Source of the DNA: Gymnopilus junonius
Lineage: Eukaryota; Basidiomycota; Agaricomycetes; Agaricales; Galerinaceae
DNA length: 64,000 nt
Direction of reading: 5' to 3'
Assembly: GCA_015501075.1 (NCBI GenBank)
Contig: JADNYJ010000143.1
Coordinates: 38,924-102,923, forward strand
A model generated the notes under the pieces. That model was not told the DNA's origin and made no database searches. It worked only from the letters and a program-made list of their open reading frames with translations. A program made the position numbers and the translations under genes. Positions 24,201 through 35,225 of the stretch are shown one piece after another. Numbering within the stretch: the first letter of the stretch is position 1; the number at the start of each line of letters is the position of its first letter.

Positions 24201-25060
24201 TACTATGCTGCAGGCTACCTTTCTGTCTAGTTGTGGTTGTCAAGGAGTGGAATCTTCCCGTTTTGAGAATTACGTTTTCGCTGGCCCGAATTAATCATGG
24301 TCGTCTCGGGTGCGATTTTAGCTTTTATGTAAGAAGCGCGGCGTTCAGATGATTAAACCACCTTCAAAGATCTAATTTTAAATCAAGGTCCTGCCGGGGA
24401 GCCCAATATCTCGGACACCAGTACGCTGTAATCGACTGGCCTCTCCCTAATTTTCTCAGATATACCTATGATGTGAATCAAGCGAACAAGACATCCCCCG
24501 TCCTTACCTCACTTTCTTCTATGAAATATGATTCCACGTTCACTGACGTACTCTCTTTCGAGCCAATATTTCGCATATGTTCGTCCTTCAAATACTTTCA
24601 GTTGTATCTTGCTAACTATCCATTTTCAGTGTATCAGCACGAGTCGATCAATCTCTGGCTGCGATAGTTTACGCTATTTTTCCTTCTCTTAGGATAAGTA
24701 GTACGTCCAGACCGTTCTCATTCTATGTACTCAGCCGTGTTCCTGGATATGAGCAACAGTCCCCTAGACTTCCGTGGGAGAGTCGAGGCTTGATGGCTGA
24801 ATACAGAGCGTCGTAATGAGCATTATTATCCTTCCTCATACCCGCATCATTTATGATCTCCACCTGCTTGGTATCGACACTGTCTCCGACCATTTTCATT
24901 TTCATCTGCCTTCTTTCACTATCGAGCAAAGATCCTCACTTCAACTTTTGTGTGTGTTCACACTATGACCTACGAGCTCTTCAACTCTCACACCAGGCAT
25001 CTTGACATCAATGTGCCGCGGTCCTGCGGTCTTATTTATTACATTTCTGAGTAAAACCTC
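21256..25060. other. Long gene-poor stretch with possible membrane-protein relics
   Basis: This 3.8-kb stretch has no gene I can assemble. Two plus-strand patches look like dead coding sequence: one near 22740-22830 reads as a hydrophobic segment (FQRGAVAGFLYWVFSFLLTL), and one at 23054-23383 is an open frame of 109 codons without family resemblance. Several intron-like GT/AG ends occur between them. The rest is AT-rich with no repeats or RNA genes that I can see. Confidence 0.4.
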
Positions 25061-26879
25061 TCAATACCCCCGAGAAATGTCAGCGATTCCGATTATCGAT
25101 ACGATGGGGTCAATACTATAGGATATAGGTAGATCAAGGGAGCGCCGTAAAATAACGAGATGATTGACTAGCCAATCACACGGTAACGCGTCATTGAGAA
25201 TTTTTCCTGGCAGGATCTCAAGTAAATATCGGCCATGGACTCTAATGATGAGCCTGAGTACGATGGCTTTTGGTGCGCAAGAAGAGCATCAAGGATTTCA
25301 AGTTTTGTCCTCGCTGTTTTTGGCAAATGTCAGTAACAAATCGATGTGGAGGGACAGAAAACATTGCACTTGGATAGATTGTTACTTGATCTGCTGTCCG
25401 CCGCCATAAAAAAGCAGACTTCCTCCAGTCGCAGAGCCACAGCTCCTCTAATAACGGAAAGTTTTCAGTAAGCCTATCTTTAGCAGCTTGATGTTTTTCA
25501 TCTAAATCATCATCTTCGTTGGCAGACCAGTCGATAGCCAGGAAGCGTAGTTGAGATGATGGAGAGGAATACGTGCACACGACATCCAAAAACATCTGGA
25601 TAATTAATTAAGAAGAGTGAGCGGCATTCAAGCGTCGATATGACCCGAATTGGCTGACCTCTTGAGTCAACCTATCCTGTAGCCTCGGATCGGCTGCTTT
25701 GAGCCGCAATACCTGTAGATTTGGAAACAACGCCAGCAGTTTTGCGAAGTACGCGTTTTTAATGAACTGGAAATCGGCGTGAAAATGGGTCAGCCATTTC
25801 AACTGGGCAGAGTGTGTTGGTAAAGACAACTGGTTCCATATGATGTCAAAGTGTTCTCCTTCGTCCGGCATGGCAGAGATATGAAGCTGCTGTAAACGCT
25901 GCGGGCGTGCTCTGATCGGTTGCGATTCCAGAATAGCGTGAAGCAGTTCGCGTGGGCCTGTATATTTCTCGAGAAATGATATAGGACCCACTTGGAGGGC
26001 TTTCAGCCCATCAGATAGTCGTACACATTCCTCATGAGGTGGATCAGTCGGTGTGGATACGCCAAGGTGCCGGAGGTTTGGCGCGTTCAAAAGGAGAGAT
26101 TGCAGATGGGGAAGCACGTCACTCACGACAGTTATAGTCAACACGTTGAGCAAGTTAAATGGACTTGAAGCGTGAATGCGGCGCAAAAGGGATGTCGGGA
26201 CATCATCTACTTCGACTGAAAGATGACCCAGTCGGTCTGAATCCAACAGGCCCAACCAAGTGTCGACACCCATCTCTTCCAGCTCCACAGGTTCTGCAGC
26301 ATGAATGAAAACGAAACTTTTTAGGGATAAGGATGCATCCACAGGTGTCCGCAATCTGCAGTTGATAAGGCCAAGTTGCTCGAAACTAGGCAATTGCGAT
26401 ACCTCTTGCAGAACAAAGCTGTCAAGATCTATGAGGATGAAAATCAGACTTCTAAGGGTTTTGAACTTGTGAAGAGATTGATAGAATGCTCTTGAAAGAT
26501 ACTCCAACTTGTCATGTGCGGTTGAAGATACCTCCACCTTAGGCGACCAGGGACGTACGACTACCCCACATACGTAGTCCTTGATTGGTTCGGAACTGTA
26601 AAAAGTCAGACGCTCGAGTTCGCGGTCAATTCTGTGCATCGAAGGCATTGTTCTAAGCCAGGGCTCATCGACAACGTCCTTTACCACATAGGGATGAAAG
26701 GTGAACAAGCGGTGCATGATAGGTATCATGTAGGAATGAAAAGTATGACAGGTCAAGGACACTTGCGCCCAACTCTCACGAGGCGATTCCTGATTTATCG
26801 ATCGGGGTATATTCTCGAAAATCTTCCCCCATAATTCGGGCGGCAGGACTTCAGTTCCAGGCAGCGGAGGTTGAGCCAT
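25061..26879 (-). CDS. F-box protein with leucine-rich region
   Basis: The ATG at 26879 opens a 423-codon stretch starting MAQPPLPGTEVLPPELWGKI. The LPPELWGKIFENIP block at about residues 12-25, then SWAQVSLTCHTFHSYMIPIM, is a typical fungal F-box, which would bind Skp1 and link a target to an SCF ubiquitin ligase. Leucine-rich segments follow (LRSLIFILIDL, FPNLQVLRLKA). A phase-0 intron (gtcagc..ccag, about 25595-25655) leads to an exon with LEELWLCDWRKSAFLW. The last part is uncertain: the frame changes near 25260, where EILPGKILNDALPCDWLVNH reads on to a stop at 25061. I used that stop because the block looks like real protein. Substrate unknown. Confidence 0.7.
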
Positions 26880-28369
26880 TGTACTAGCGATTGACAACCT
26901 AAAAGATTGAGGATTCAAAGCTTGGGTTGCGCAGATGTAGCTATTACCTCGTAGTCAGGATGGAACAAAGATAAGAATGCTCTTCTCACGCATATGGCTA
27001 TGTAGTTGACTCAGTCAATGCCGCAACTGGAAGGCTGTGATTGAAACACTTCGGACACATTCATCTCCCTTTTGTACATTACCTCTCGAATTTGCCGTAA
27101 ATATTGTCTTCAGGGACTGGAATAAAACTTGAAAACTACTATCGGGACTCGGGAGGCGTAGGCGAAAATGGTGCGTATTGTGACTATGATTGACTTGGTC
27201 TGATGCTAATCTCCTGGATGCTATATAGATTTCGTCTTGTTTAGGCGCAGATTCGGAGAGGTGCCGAAAAACGTAGGCTTTGAAGAAGCAGCTTTTATAT
27301 TTGAAGGGGGAGTTTCTGTGGATGTTTTTGTCCTCCCCAGTGAGGATATCGTTGTAATTGTAGAGGAAGATCGTTTCACTTCAGCCACAGCAATGGAGGG
27401 AAGCCCCTTTCTTCAACCAAAGGACAGACATAGCCGTCGCCTGGAAAGTTAGTCATCTTTTCGGAGCACTTGTTTCCTAAACCTGGACTGAAACTTTGCA
27501 CTTAGAAGCGTCTTATATACCATTGCACGGCTTCTCACTCTCTAAAGCCTGCCAATGCCCGTTAATCCTTTTCTCCTCACGGCCTCATTTAATTCGACTT
27601 ATCGCCACTCTCATCAGGTCTGGTTCTGTCTGCCTATATACCAGCATCACATCATCTCCAACGGATCTTTTTGTTGATACATGAACCACCCCCAACACTG
27701 TTTGCATTGCTGGATTCGACGATTTGAGCACCGTACGACTTGGGCGACGCCTGCGACTTCTAAACGCGGTGGCTGAAGTTCCATTATTTATCTGCCTGCT
27801 CCACTTCGATCAACCTCCAAGTTTGTAATGGTATGACAGTTCAACAGGGTGGGGTTGCTGGGAGGTAAATTCGGACTTGGAGTGGCGCAAAGGAGGGTTG
27901 GAAGAACAAACGAACGAGTTACCGCAGAATTTGAAGGAGATCTGTTTGATGATCCCTGGGCAATGTGCGCCATTGTCAAAGTCGAATGCTCCATCTTCAT
28001 ACCCTCACGCTGATCTGGCGTGGTAACCACATTTCAACCAACCACAGTAACCTCTTCCTCGTACACTCCCTTATGCACCTGGGCTCTAATATCCCCTCGT
28101 CTCATTATCATCATCCTCTACCCCCTTACCTCCTGTCATCGCTGCCTTCGTTATCAATTCCAACCCCAAACCAACAAAGGGACGTTCAACGCCAGCACAG
28201 CCACACGCCATATGAAGTACGGCAACGGAAATTTTTCGACGCGTTTTGGCTCGCTATCCTGCATGTAAATGGGCAAAGCTGAGCTGTGTAGCGTTGCGAG
28301 TTGTCGTCTGGAATACATAGCACTGGATATGCAGTACTGGCTCGTGTTAGTGAAACCTTCAGCTCTACA
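26880..28369. other. Gene-poor stretch
   Basis: A plus-strand patch at 27170-27452 has an ATG followed by a good intron (gtgcgt..atag) and acidic, Val/Glu-rich sequence (SEDIVVIVEEDRF). It might be a small gene, but the frames do not join. The remainder shows no gene. It ends at the target-site duplication of the hAT-like element. Confidence 0.35.
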
Positions 28370-28377
28370 CCTCTGGC

Positions 28378-29104
28378 CAAGGGGGTACCGGGATATAAAT
28401 TGGTCAACTATCCTCCATATTTTTTCTAACGGCCTCCTCGAACCAACCGCCCATTCACGTGATTGATCTGCATATCTAAATTAGGAAATATGACATCATC
28501 GCCATGCTACTTTTCCTCCTCGTCCACTCGTGGACTTCGTACAAGCCTCGCAAGCCCAATTGTGTGGCGCTTGATCTGCAGATACACATATTAGATGGTA
28601 CTAGAATGAGATAAACAGTGATTCAGTTTGTTAGAGAGAATATATGCGAATAATCATAGGAATACTCACCCATCTCGTCTCACATCCAGGTCTTTTGCAT
28701 TCAATTACATCGTCGGCGGTCGGATCAACCCTTAGGCCTCACAAGCAATCATCCAGCCCTTGTATATGATGCCTTTCCGTCGCTATTTTGAGACTGCGAA
28801 GTGTAGATTTCGTCGCTCTCCTATGCCTGTAGTCTGGGCTATGTTTCATCTTATCTTGATCTTATCTGATCATTATATAATAACCTCCAATATCATGTCT
28901 ACAGACTAGTTATTACTTTTTCTCTATGAAATATACATCCAGGACTTGCTCTGTGCATGAATCCACTTTGGTATGTCACTGCTGAGCCATATTTCCTACC
29001 AATTTCGTGCCCTATGGAGGGTATTCCCAAAATTTTCTAATGGCCTGACGGCCGAACCAACCGCCCGGGGTACGTTCCGGGATTTACGGCCCGGGACCCC
29101 CTTG
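28378..29104 (+). mobile_element. hAT-like non-autonomous element, copy 1 (727 bp)
   Basis: The element starts CAAGGGGGTACCGGG and ends with the inverse CCCGGGACCCCCTTG, so it has terminal inverted repeats of about 15 bp with one or two mismatches. It is flanked by a perfect 8-bp target duplication, CCTCTGGC (28370-28377 and 29105-29112). Ends beginning CAAGGG plus an 8-bp duplication fit the hAT superfamily. There is no transposase frame, so it must be mobilised in trans. Subterminal sequence contains repeated CGAACCAACCGCCC near both ends (28439-28452 and 29053-29066). A second copy at 57209-57911 lies in the opposite orientation and is nearly identical. Confidence 0.9.
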
Positions 29105-29112
29105 CCTCTGGC

Positions 29113-30342
29113 TAATTTCAGGCTGAGAATCGCATTACGTGTGACGCGTGATGCTCGGACCAGATCAGGTCCGCAACAGGCGTCCATACGCATCCCACTA
29201 GGTGAAGAGCACCCCGATTCTATCATTCAGGTAACTTGGCATGCTGTGCTATTCTTCCGTGCTGCCTCTTTCCTAAACTCAGCTTCTTCGCTGTTGTCCG
29301 CCGTCCCGACCTGGATCCTATCTTCTCTCGTCCCTTTTTTTCTTGCTTCAATGCTTTCAACTTAGAAACTCTCTTAATTTCGCCTTCGTGAATAAGTCTT
29401 CAAGTAGGCGGAATCGACTTCCCTAGGAAATAAGTGGACGTTAATGAGCTGTGTGTGCAGGACGGAACCTACCCTCTACCTTTTCAAGCCTCTCGCGTAA
29501 TGCTGAGCTTATCGTCAACGATGAAGGAATCATGGTCAGATTGACGGCAAGACCGATCATTGAAGTCACCATTGATTATCGTCTACAGGCAAATTACCAA
29601 ATAATTGTGCAGTTCTAGTCGATGACTTGGAGAAGGGGGCAGTGAGTAATTCAAAGATTTCGTTAGCAAATGAAAAAGAGCAAGTGAAGCTCATTTCTTA
29701 TAAACATCCAGTACTCCGTCAAGGCGAAAATGTTTCTGAAAAGTAAGAGAGAGCTTCCGCACGCAGGATGACGTTGCTCAGATATACGTAGATCCTTCTC
29801 AAGATTAATTAATTACACTTCCTAGTACCGCAATAAGCCACTACGTGCACCACCCGCGCTATGTCGATAAATTAATTTTTTTCTCACTGAGATCTAAGCA
29901 ATCGTTCTCGTTGTCTCGACATGGGAAATGTGATGCATTTACTGAGTACGTTATGTCTGTCAAGTAGCAGAAGGTGACCTTATTCTCAGTCAGTATCACG
30001 TTAGGAAAGTATAAGCCCTGTTTTTTCAGTGCTTTTCTACAATTTATTTCGGAAGTGTTGATCCGGAGTAACGCCTGTCAAGGGCGCTCGTTGGGATCCT
30101 GTGTGCCTCACTACCTTGTTTGGCTCTGGTTTTCAAAGAACATACGGTGAACTAAGAAGACTTACAGGGAATCTTTTTTGCTTATATATAACTATGAGCA
30201 TCAAGCACAACATCAGATCGCAACTGCCCACTTCAAAGACTGACTTTCCAAAGGACAAGCATGGATAGGAAGTGCCTGCGACTCTATTTTTTGGGGGGAA
30301 TTCCTGTCGAATCCATCCTTCCAGAATCCAATCGTACTCCAG
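29113..30342. other. Gene-poor stretch
   Basis: No coding region could be supported. Short frames are interrupted and AT-rich. The part just upstream of 30343 (intron-like acceptor CTCCAG) may contain the lost 5' exons of family member D, but I could not align them. Confidence 0.4.
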
Positions 30343-30732
30343 ATGGAAATTCCCCAACAGCAACTTAGTTCCAACAATTTTTTCTTAGATGCTGAAGGTG
30401 TCGAAATGGACGGCGTTAAAATATCTTCGATAGTGGGCAATTATTACAACAATCCGGAATGTCACGGAAGTCTCCAGGACAGCGCACCTCCGGATTCACT
30501 TCGCGGAGGCTCCAATTTTTTCTTGGGGTCTAAAAAGATCCAGATGAGAAAGACTGAAATTTTTTCAGTTATAGGAGATGTGCATGGGTTGCCATTGAGC
30601 AAGGATAACTCTGAATGCACGGTTATCAACACAGAAGGTATGTCCTGCTTTCTCAAAATTAGTGAAAATATTTTCTTAATTCCAAGATTTAGAGGCGCGG
30701 AGTTAAGGACCTTCTCAGGCTCAGAATTATGA
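30343..30732 (+). pseudogene. Paired-glycine-motif family member D (divergent fragment)
   Basis: An open exon carries two motifs in the same spacing as in members A-C: NNFFLDAEGVEMDGVKISS near 30370-30440 and SNFFLGSKKIQMRKTEIFSV near 30510-30580. The glycines of the GG pairs are largely lost, but the FF, central Ile/Met and final VIGD/IVGN positions remain. A donor (gtatgt) follows near 30640, but the next exon meets a stop in every splice I tried; the sequence after it (NYDLPVANGSNEQD) resembles a family tail in another frame. No N-terminal helical exons were found upstream. I read it as a divergent, truncated relative. Confidence 0.45.
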
Positions 30733-31961
30733 TCTTCCCGTAGCCAACGGAAGCAATGAGCAGGATACTCACAATAATCAACTGGTTGAAGGAGATTCTG
30801 CCAATCTTGGCATGGACTTGTAAGATTGGTGCAACATTCAGCTGTCGAACGATAAAGAAACAGTATAGCTAATAGGAGGAGATAATGTATAAGATTAAAT
30901 GGCCTGAATTACTATCAAATCTATGCCCTTTTACTTTCTGCAATCGCAACTATGTTTTGAGCCACCACGGATACACATTATTTCACAAATCCTTGACCTC
31001 TCAAATTTCCAGACACCTGACCTGCGACAGTGCATATGCCTGGGACATTTTCGACGGTCTCGAGGGAAGCCAGCCAAGGGACAATGTATATCACCTGAAG
31101 AGAGGCTATACTTTGCAACAAAGCGAGCAAAGGAGAATCGCCCACAAAGTGGAGTCGCTGTCCGCGAACGTAACGCAAACAACCGAGATGAATCCGAAGG
31201 CAACGTAATAAAGTCAAATGATCTTGTACTTCTCTGGGCTCTTATTATATTCTTAGTTAGGCGCTGGTTCAAACTGGAAGATGACAGCCGACAAGTCGGT
31301 CATTATCGTGACATGAGAAATGCCGCACTAAATTTATCTTTCTTGGGACTTTCACTGCTTGGCCAATGTGCGAATCGACGCATCCGTGAATGAGAGCAAG
31401 GATACATCTTCCTCAGTCCTAAAGTCTCACTGGTGGGTTCAGTGGAAGGATTGTAGTGTCTAATTTCCACGGATATAGAGGGCTACAGAAAATCTTTCTT
31501 TCGTCTTCGACGGAGCACATGGTGGCATAGACAATCACAAGTTCCAATAATATTTCAAGTGAACATGGACTGTGTTGTGTGCGTTTCGCTTTGACAGCGG
31601 CATTCCCGTTCTGTCCGAAATTACATTGATGAAGATGGTGGTTATCCGTGAGCGGCGTGCTGTCAAAGAACCAGGCTGTGCATTTGCCTCCCTCTTATTC
31701 CTCGTCGTCCAAATTATAAGGTGCTTGACTACCACTGTATTCTTACTACCTTATCTTCTACTCGAGTGCTTCAGTATATAACCAACTCAACTAAAAGTGA
31801 AATCATCTGCATAGCATTTCGAATCTCTCAGGTGCTAACCCATATCTACAATCACCAATCCTCATAGTCAAACCCTCAATTCAACCCCACATCGTGAATC
31901 AACCAGCAGGACCATTCAGATTATATCTCCATTAATTGGAGATAATATCGTACTTGGGACT
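30733..31961. other. Gene-poor stretch between family members D and C
   Basis: A plus-strand open frame at 30923-31393 (156 codons) has a hydrophobic segment near its end (DLVLLWALIIFLVRRWF) but no family resemblance, and I do not call it. Nothing else is supported. Confidence 0.4.
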
Positions 31962-33511
31962 ATGGACAGTGTGTACTTTTAATGGCCACCTCATGCTAAA
32001 CTAATTTTCTCTTAGGCTCTACACAGAAGGCGGTGGAATATGTCGACAGCGAAGATCGTTTAGATTATCTAAATGATGTAATTAATGAGATTTTACATTT
32101 GGACTACGTAAAGAAGGTCCGTTTCTTGGGTGTCCAAGCGATTTTGACTGATAATGTTTAACCTATTTAGAGTCATCCCAATTTGAACGATAGTCCGGAA
32201 TTTCTTCGCCACAGGAGACTGGTGTCCGCTGCATTTGCTACTGCAAAGTTATGCATGAATTGTGGCATAAACTTGGTAAAGAACAAGCGGAGCATACCAG
32301 ATGACTTGAAAGACCAATCGATCCGGTTTGGGAGGTGGGTAAACCATTTTAAAGTGTTGTTTGCAAAGGCTGATGCAATAAAATCAGCCATCTGAAGAAA
32401 ATAGGAAATTTCATTGATGAGGCCATTCGTCAATCTGGCTTGAGCAGCCCTGCAACCCCTGGAGAAGATTTAGTCTATCAATTGCAGCAGAACCTCAATG
32501 AGTTCAAAAGGGTATTTAATGTACGTACTCAATGGTCTCTATCGACAAACGTGATGAGTCTCATCAGTGGACCAGAACACTTACGACTCTCAGGACAGTG
32601 ATCAGAACTCTACCGGAAAGATGATCGAGTTCTTTTCGAATACCGAAGGACTCAATCTCAGTGACGGAGAATTTTCCGCTGCAGGTGGCCATGTCTATGC
32701 CGGAAACACGCCCATACAGAATGCCCCCACACCTTCCGGTGCGAAGATTTCTTATTTCCATGGGGCCAAGAAGGCACATATCAGTGGGGGATCATTCGTG
32801 GCCGCAGCTGGAAATGTCTACCATAGTCCGCCTGCTCGATCTTGGGGAAAGGGCTTTTGGAATAACAATGCGGAAAGTGTGGCAAGTCATCCCAACGTCA
32901 GCGTAGACGCACCACAGCAGGTTCCCTCTATGTCTAATGAAGAGAATACTGGGCGTATGAATGGTATTTGATTTTTTTTTGCGTACGTTTTATGTTGGGA
33001 GTATATGTTCACGTACATATGAATAGGTCAAGGTCCTCCCATAGAACAGATGTATGCTTCTCAGGCAAGTATGCGAGAGAGGGAGAGAGAGACGACTACA
33101 TTGTTCAATCCGGGTCATTATCAACGCGAGAACGTAGTCGAGCGCACCGATCCGCCCATTGAAGTTATCGCGCCGCAGCGGGTTTACACCACGAATTACA
33201 GCTCCAATCCAGTCGCCGTCCCTTCTCGTTATTCCAACAGCCAGCTTTCAGAGGCAGAAGAACGATCGCTCTCAGCTAGCTTCCACGGTATCACCTTGGG
33301 GTATCAGCATGCGTCCTCTTCGAAAACGTCTTTGAGTGCTGTTGGGAATGAGGTAAACCGAGAACGCGCTCCGTTGCCGACGCCATCTACTTCGCCATCA
33401 TCTGCGGCCTATCAATTACCATCCAGTCAGGAGTCTTTCGAAGCTGTGAAGAGTAAGGAGAGGACGTCCAAATTCAACATTTTTAACAAAGAGAAGAAGG
33501 CCGACAAATAG
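31962..33511 (+). CDS. Paired-glycine-motif protein, intact member C
   Basis: Six exons (31962-31968, 32016-32116, 32171-32334, 32388-32524, 32568-32963, 33027-33511) give about 429 residues with no stop. Residues 1-135 are predicted helical (VEYVDSEDRLDYLNDVINEI; TAKLCMNCGINLVKN; LQQNLNEFKRVF). Two glycine motifs of about 22 residues follow at about 158-180 (FFSNTEGLNLSDGEFSAAGG) and about 199-221 (YFHGAKKAHISGGSFVAAAG), each ending GxVY. Then come a Gly/Pro/Gln linker, an acidic/polar part with EERSLSASFHGITLGY, a PTPSTSPSS stretch and a Lys-rich tail (KFNIFNKEKKADK). There is no signal peptide. I do not know the function. The layout recalls HET-S-like proteins, which have a helical domain and then two amyloid repeats; that is inference only. 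The tiny first exon and intron positions are shared with A and B. Confidence 0.65.
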
Positions 33512-35225
33512 GAATTTGGAGTTGAGTAATGGCGAATTTGTTGAAATCAGAGTATTTGAGGTTTACGAGATGGAAGTTGAAGACGATAATTTCTCCGAGA
33601 GCTGATATACTGTATATGATATGTTTCAATCCGAACTGTTTTATATGCACAGAATAGTGTTACGCACGATGTTTACGAGAGTAAAGTGGGCGATGACGCT
33701 GGGACTATGTAGGCAGCGATAAATACACTCGCGTGAATGAGATATGCGTGATAACCAAGGCGATAGTGCGATCATGAGCATAGCATGAGAGGAAGTGGGA
33801 CCAAAGAGTCCAAGTTTAACAATGAAAAGAAGAAAAGCACGAGGGAATCATAGGACGCGAGCTCAAGAAAGGATTGGTCAGACGTGAGATGGACAAAGAG
33901 CGAAATTCCCCATTGAATGAGTGCTGCACGGAAAACGTTTTGCACGCAAGGTTAGACCTTCTGGTGCAAGGAATGAACTAGGGGAAGAAAGACTAAGAGA
34001 GCCTACGAAGATCGTACAGATGGCTTCGCAGTATGGCGAATTCAAGTATCTTCAGTAAAGGAAAGAGCACTTGTCAATAGGCGAGCCGGGCGAGCCAAAT
34101 CGACGAGGTTGCATGTAAGCTCGGAATGCGAGAGACTTGATGCGAATAATGCTTCAATTAAAACGGATTTCTGGCGTGGACAAACCCACAATTATTGACG
34201 ACTTGATTGAAGTAAATGAGCATAATATATTCGAAACGGGATCGATCAGGTCGAAACACCGAGGAAGGAACATTCCACACCGCAGATGACATCGCGATCT
34301 ATGGAACAGGGTAAGCAGAGCAGGAAGATCAGATTCACTCACACAGACTTGGAGGCGAGATCCTAGGTTCCTAATGATCGCCGAAGAAGCCCGTTTACTG
34401 GGCAGATGAAGATTGAGAAAATCAAAGTCCTCGAAGCGACAGAGAAAGGATAGCGAGGGAGGTCAGCCTCCTGGGGAGTATTAAGTGCTAATTTTAAGAA
34501 TGGGGATGAGATTTGGTGCAGAGCCGGTGGGATCAAGTAAGAAAGAAGGATGGCAATCAAGAAGCCCTGAGCATCTGCTCTTCGGTCAGTAGCTTCCATC
34601 AGATGATGGTGATGAAATGGTGAAGGCAGTGGGAGCGCGCGCTTAGTAGGTATACTGAGCCCCTCGTGGTCATGAGCGGAAGTCGTCAGAATTGATGTTG
34701 GAAGCTGGCAGGAAGTCCTTCCACTTCCACGATGACAAATTCAGCACACGGGGTTTTCTCAGAAGTTGAAAGTCGTTCGACAATTGGTGATGCGGGGATA
34801 AGAGCCAAGAATTCTATTCAGATAGTACGAGAACTGCAGAGAGAACATTCAACAGGCCAAGGGCGAAGGAATTAGGAAAGGAAGGATGGCGGATCGGCGT
34901 TAGCGTACTGAAGGAAGGAGGAACGAATTTGATAACTTGATTAAGGCGTGTTTGTTGACGGTTGTGTGGTAACAACCTCCTTGTGACGGTCTGCCTCGTT
35001 TTCCGTCCGTCACATTTTCTCCGTCCATCTATCTTGCCTATACTCCCCTGCTATACCCCTCTGGATACAACTATACCCGGCAAGGTGTCGATTCAGACTG
35101 ACTCGGAACACCACAATCTCCCTTCAAAGAGCCTGCACACGAGTCGTAACAGTCACATTGGGTTCGGGACGGACTGGGCGATCATACTCCGGGAGAACAT
35201 TGGAGTTTTGTAGAAGGAGTGGAAG
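33512..35225. other. Intergenic stretch, purine-rich on the plus strand
   Basis: 1.7 kb rich in GA. Minus-strand frames (34154-34342, 34363-34599) lack any resemblance. The last 200 bp before 35226 include CT-rich and CCxCTATAC stretches consistent with the promoter of the SH3-TBC gene. Confidence 0.45.

Noticed and set aside
30923..31393. 156-codon plus-strand ORF between family members D and C
   Set aside because: Only one hydrophobic segment, no homology recognised, and overlapping frames on both strands of equal length.
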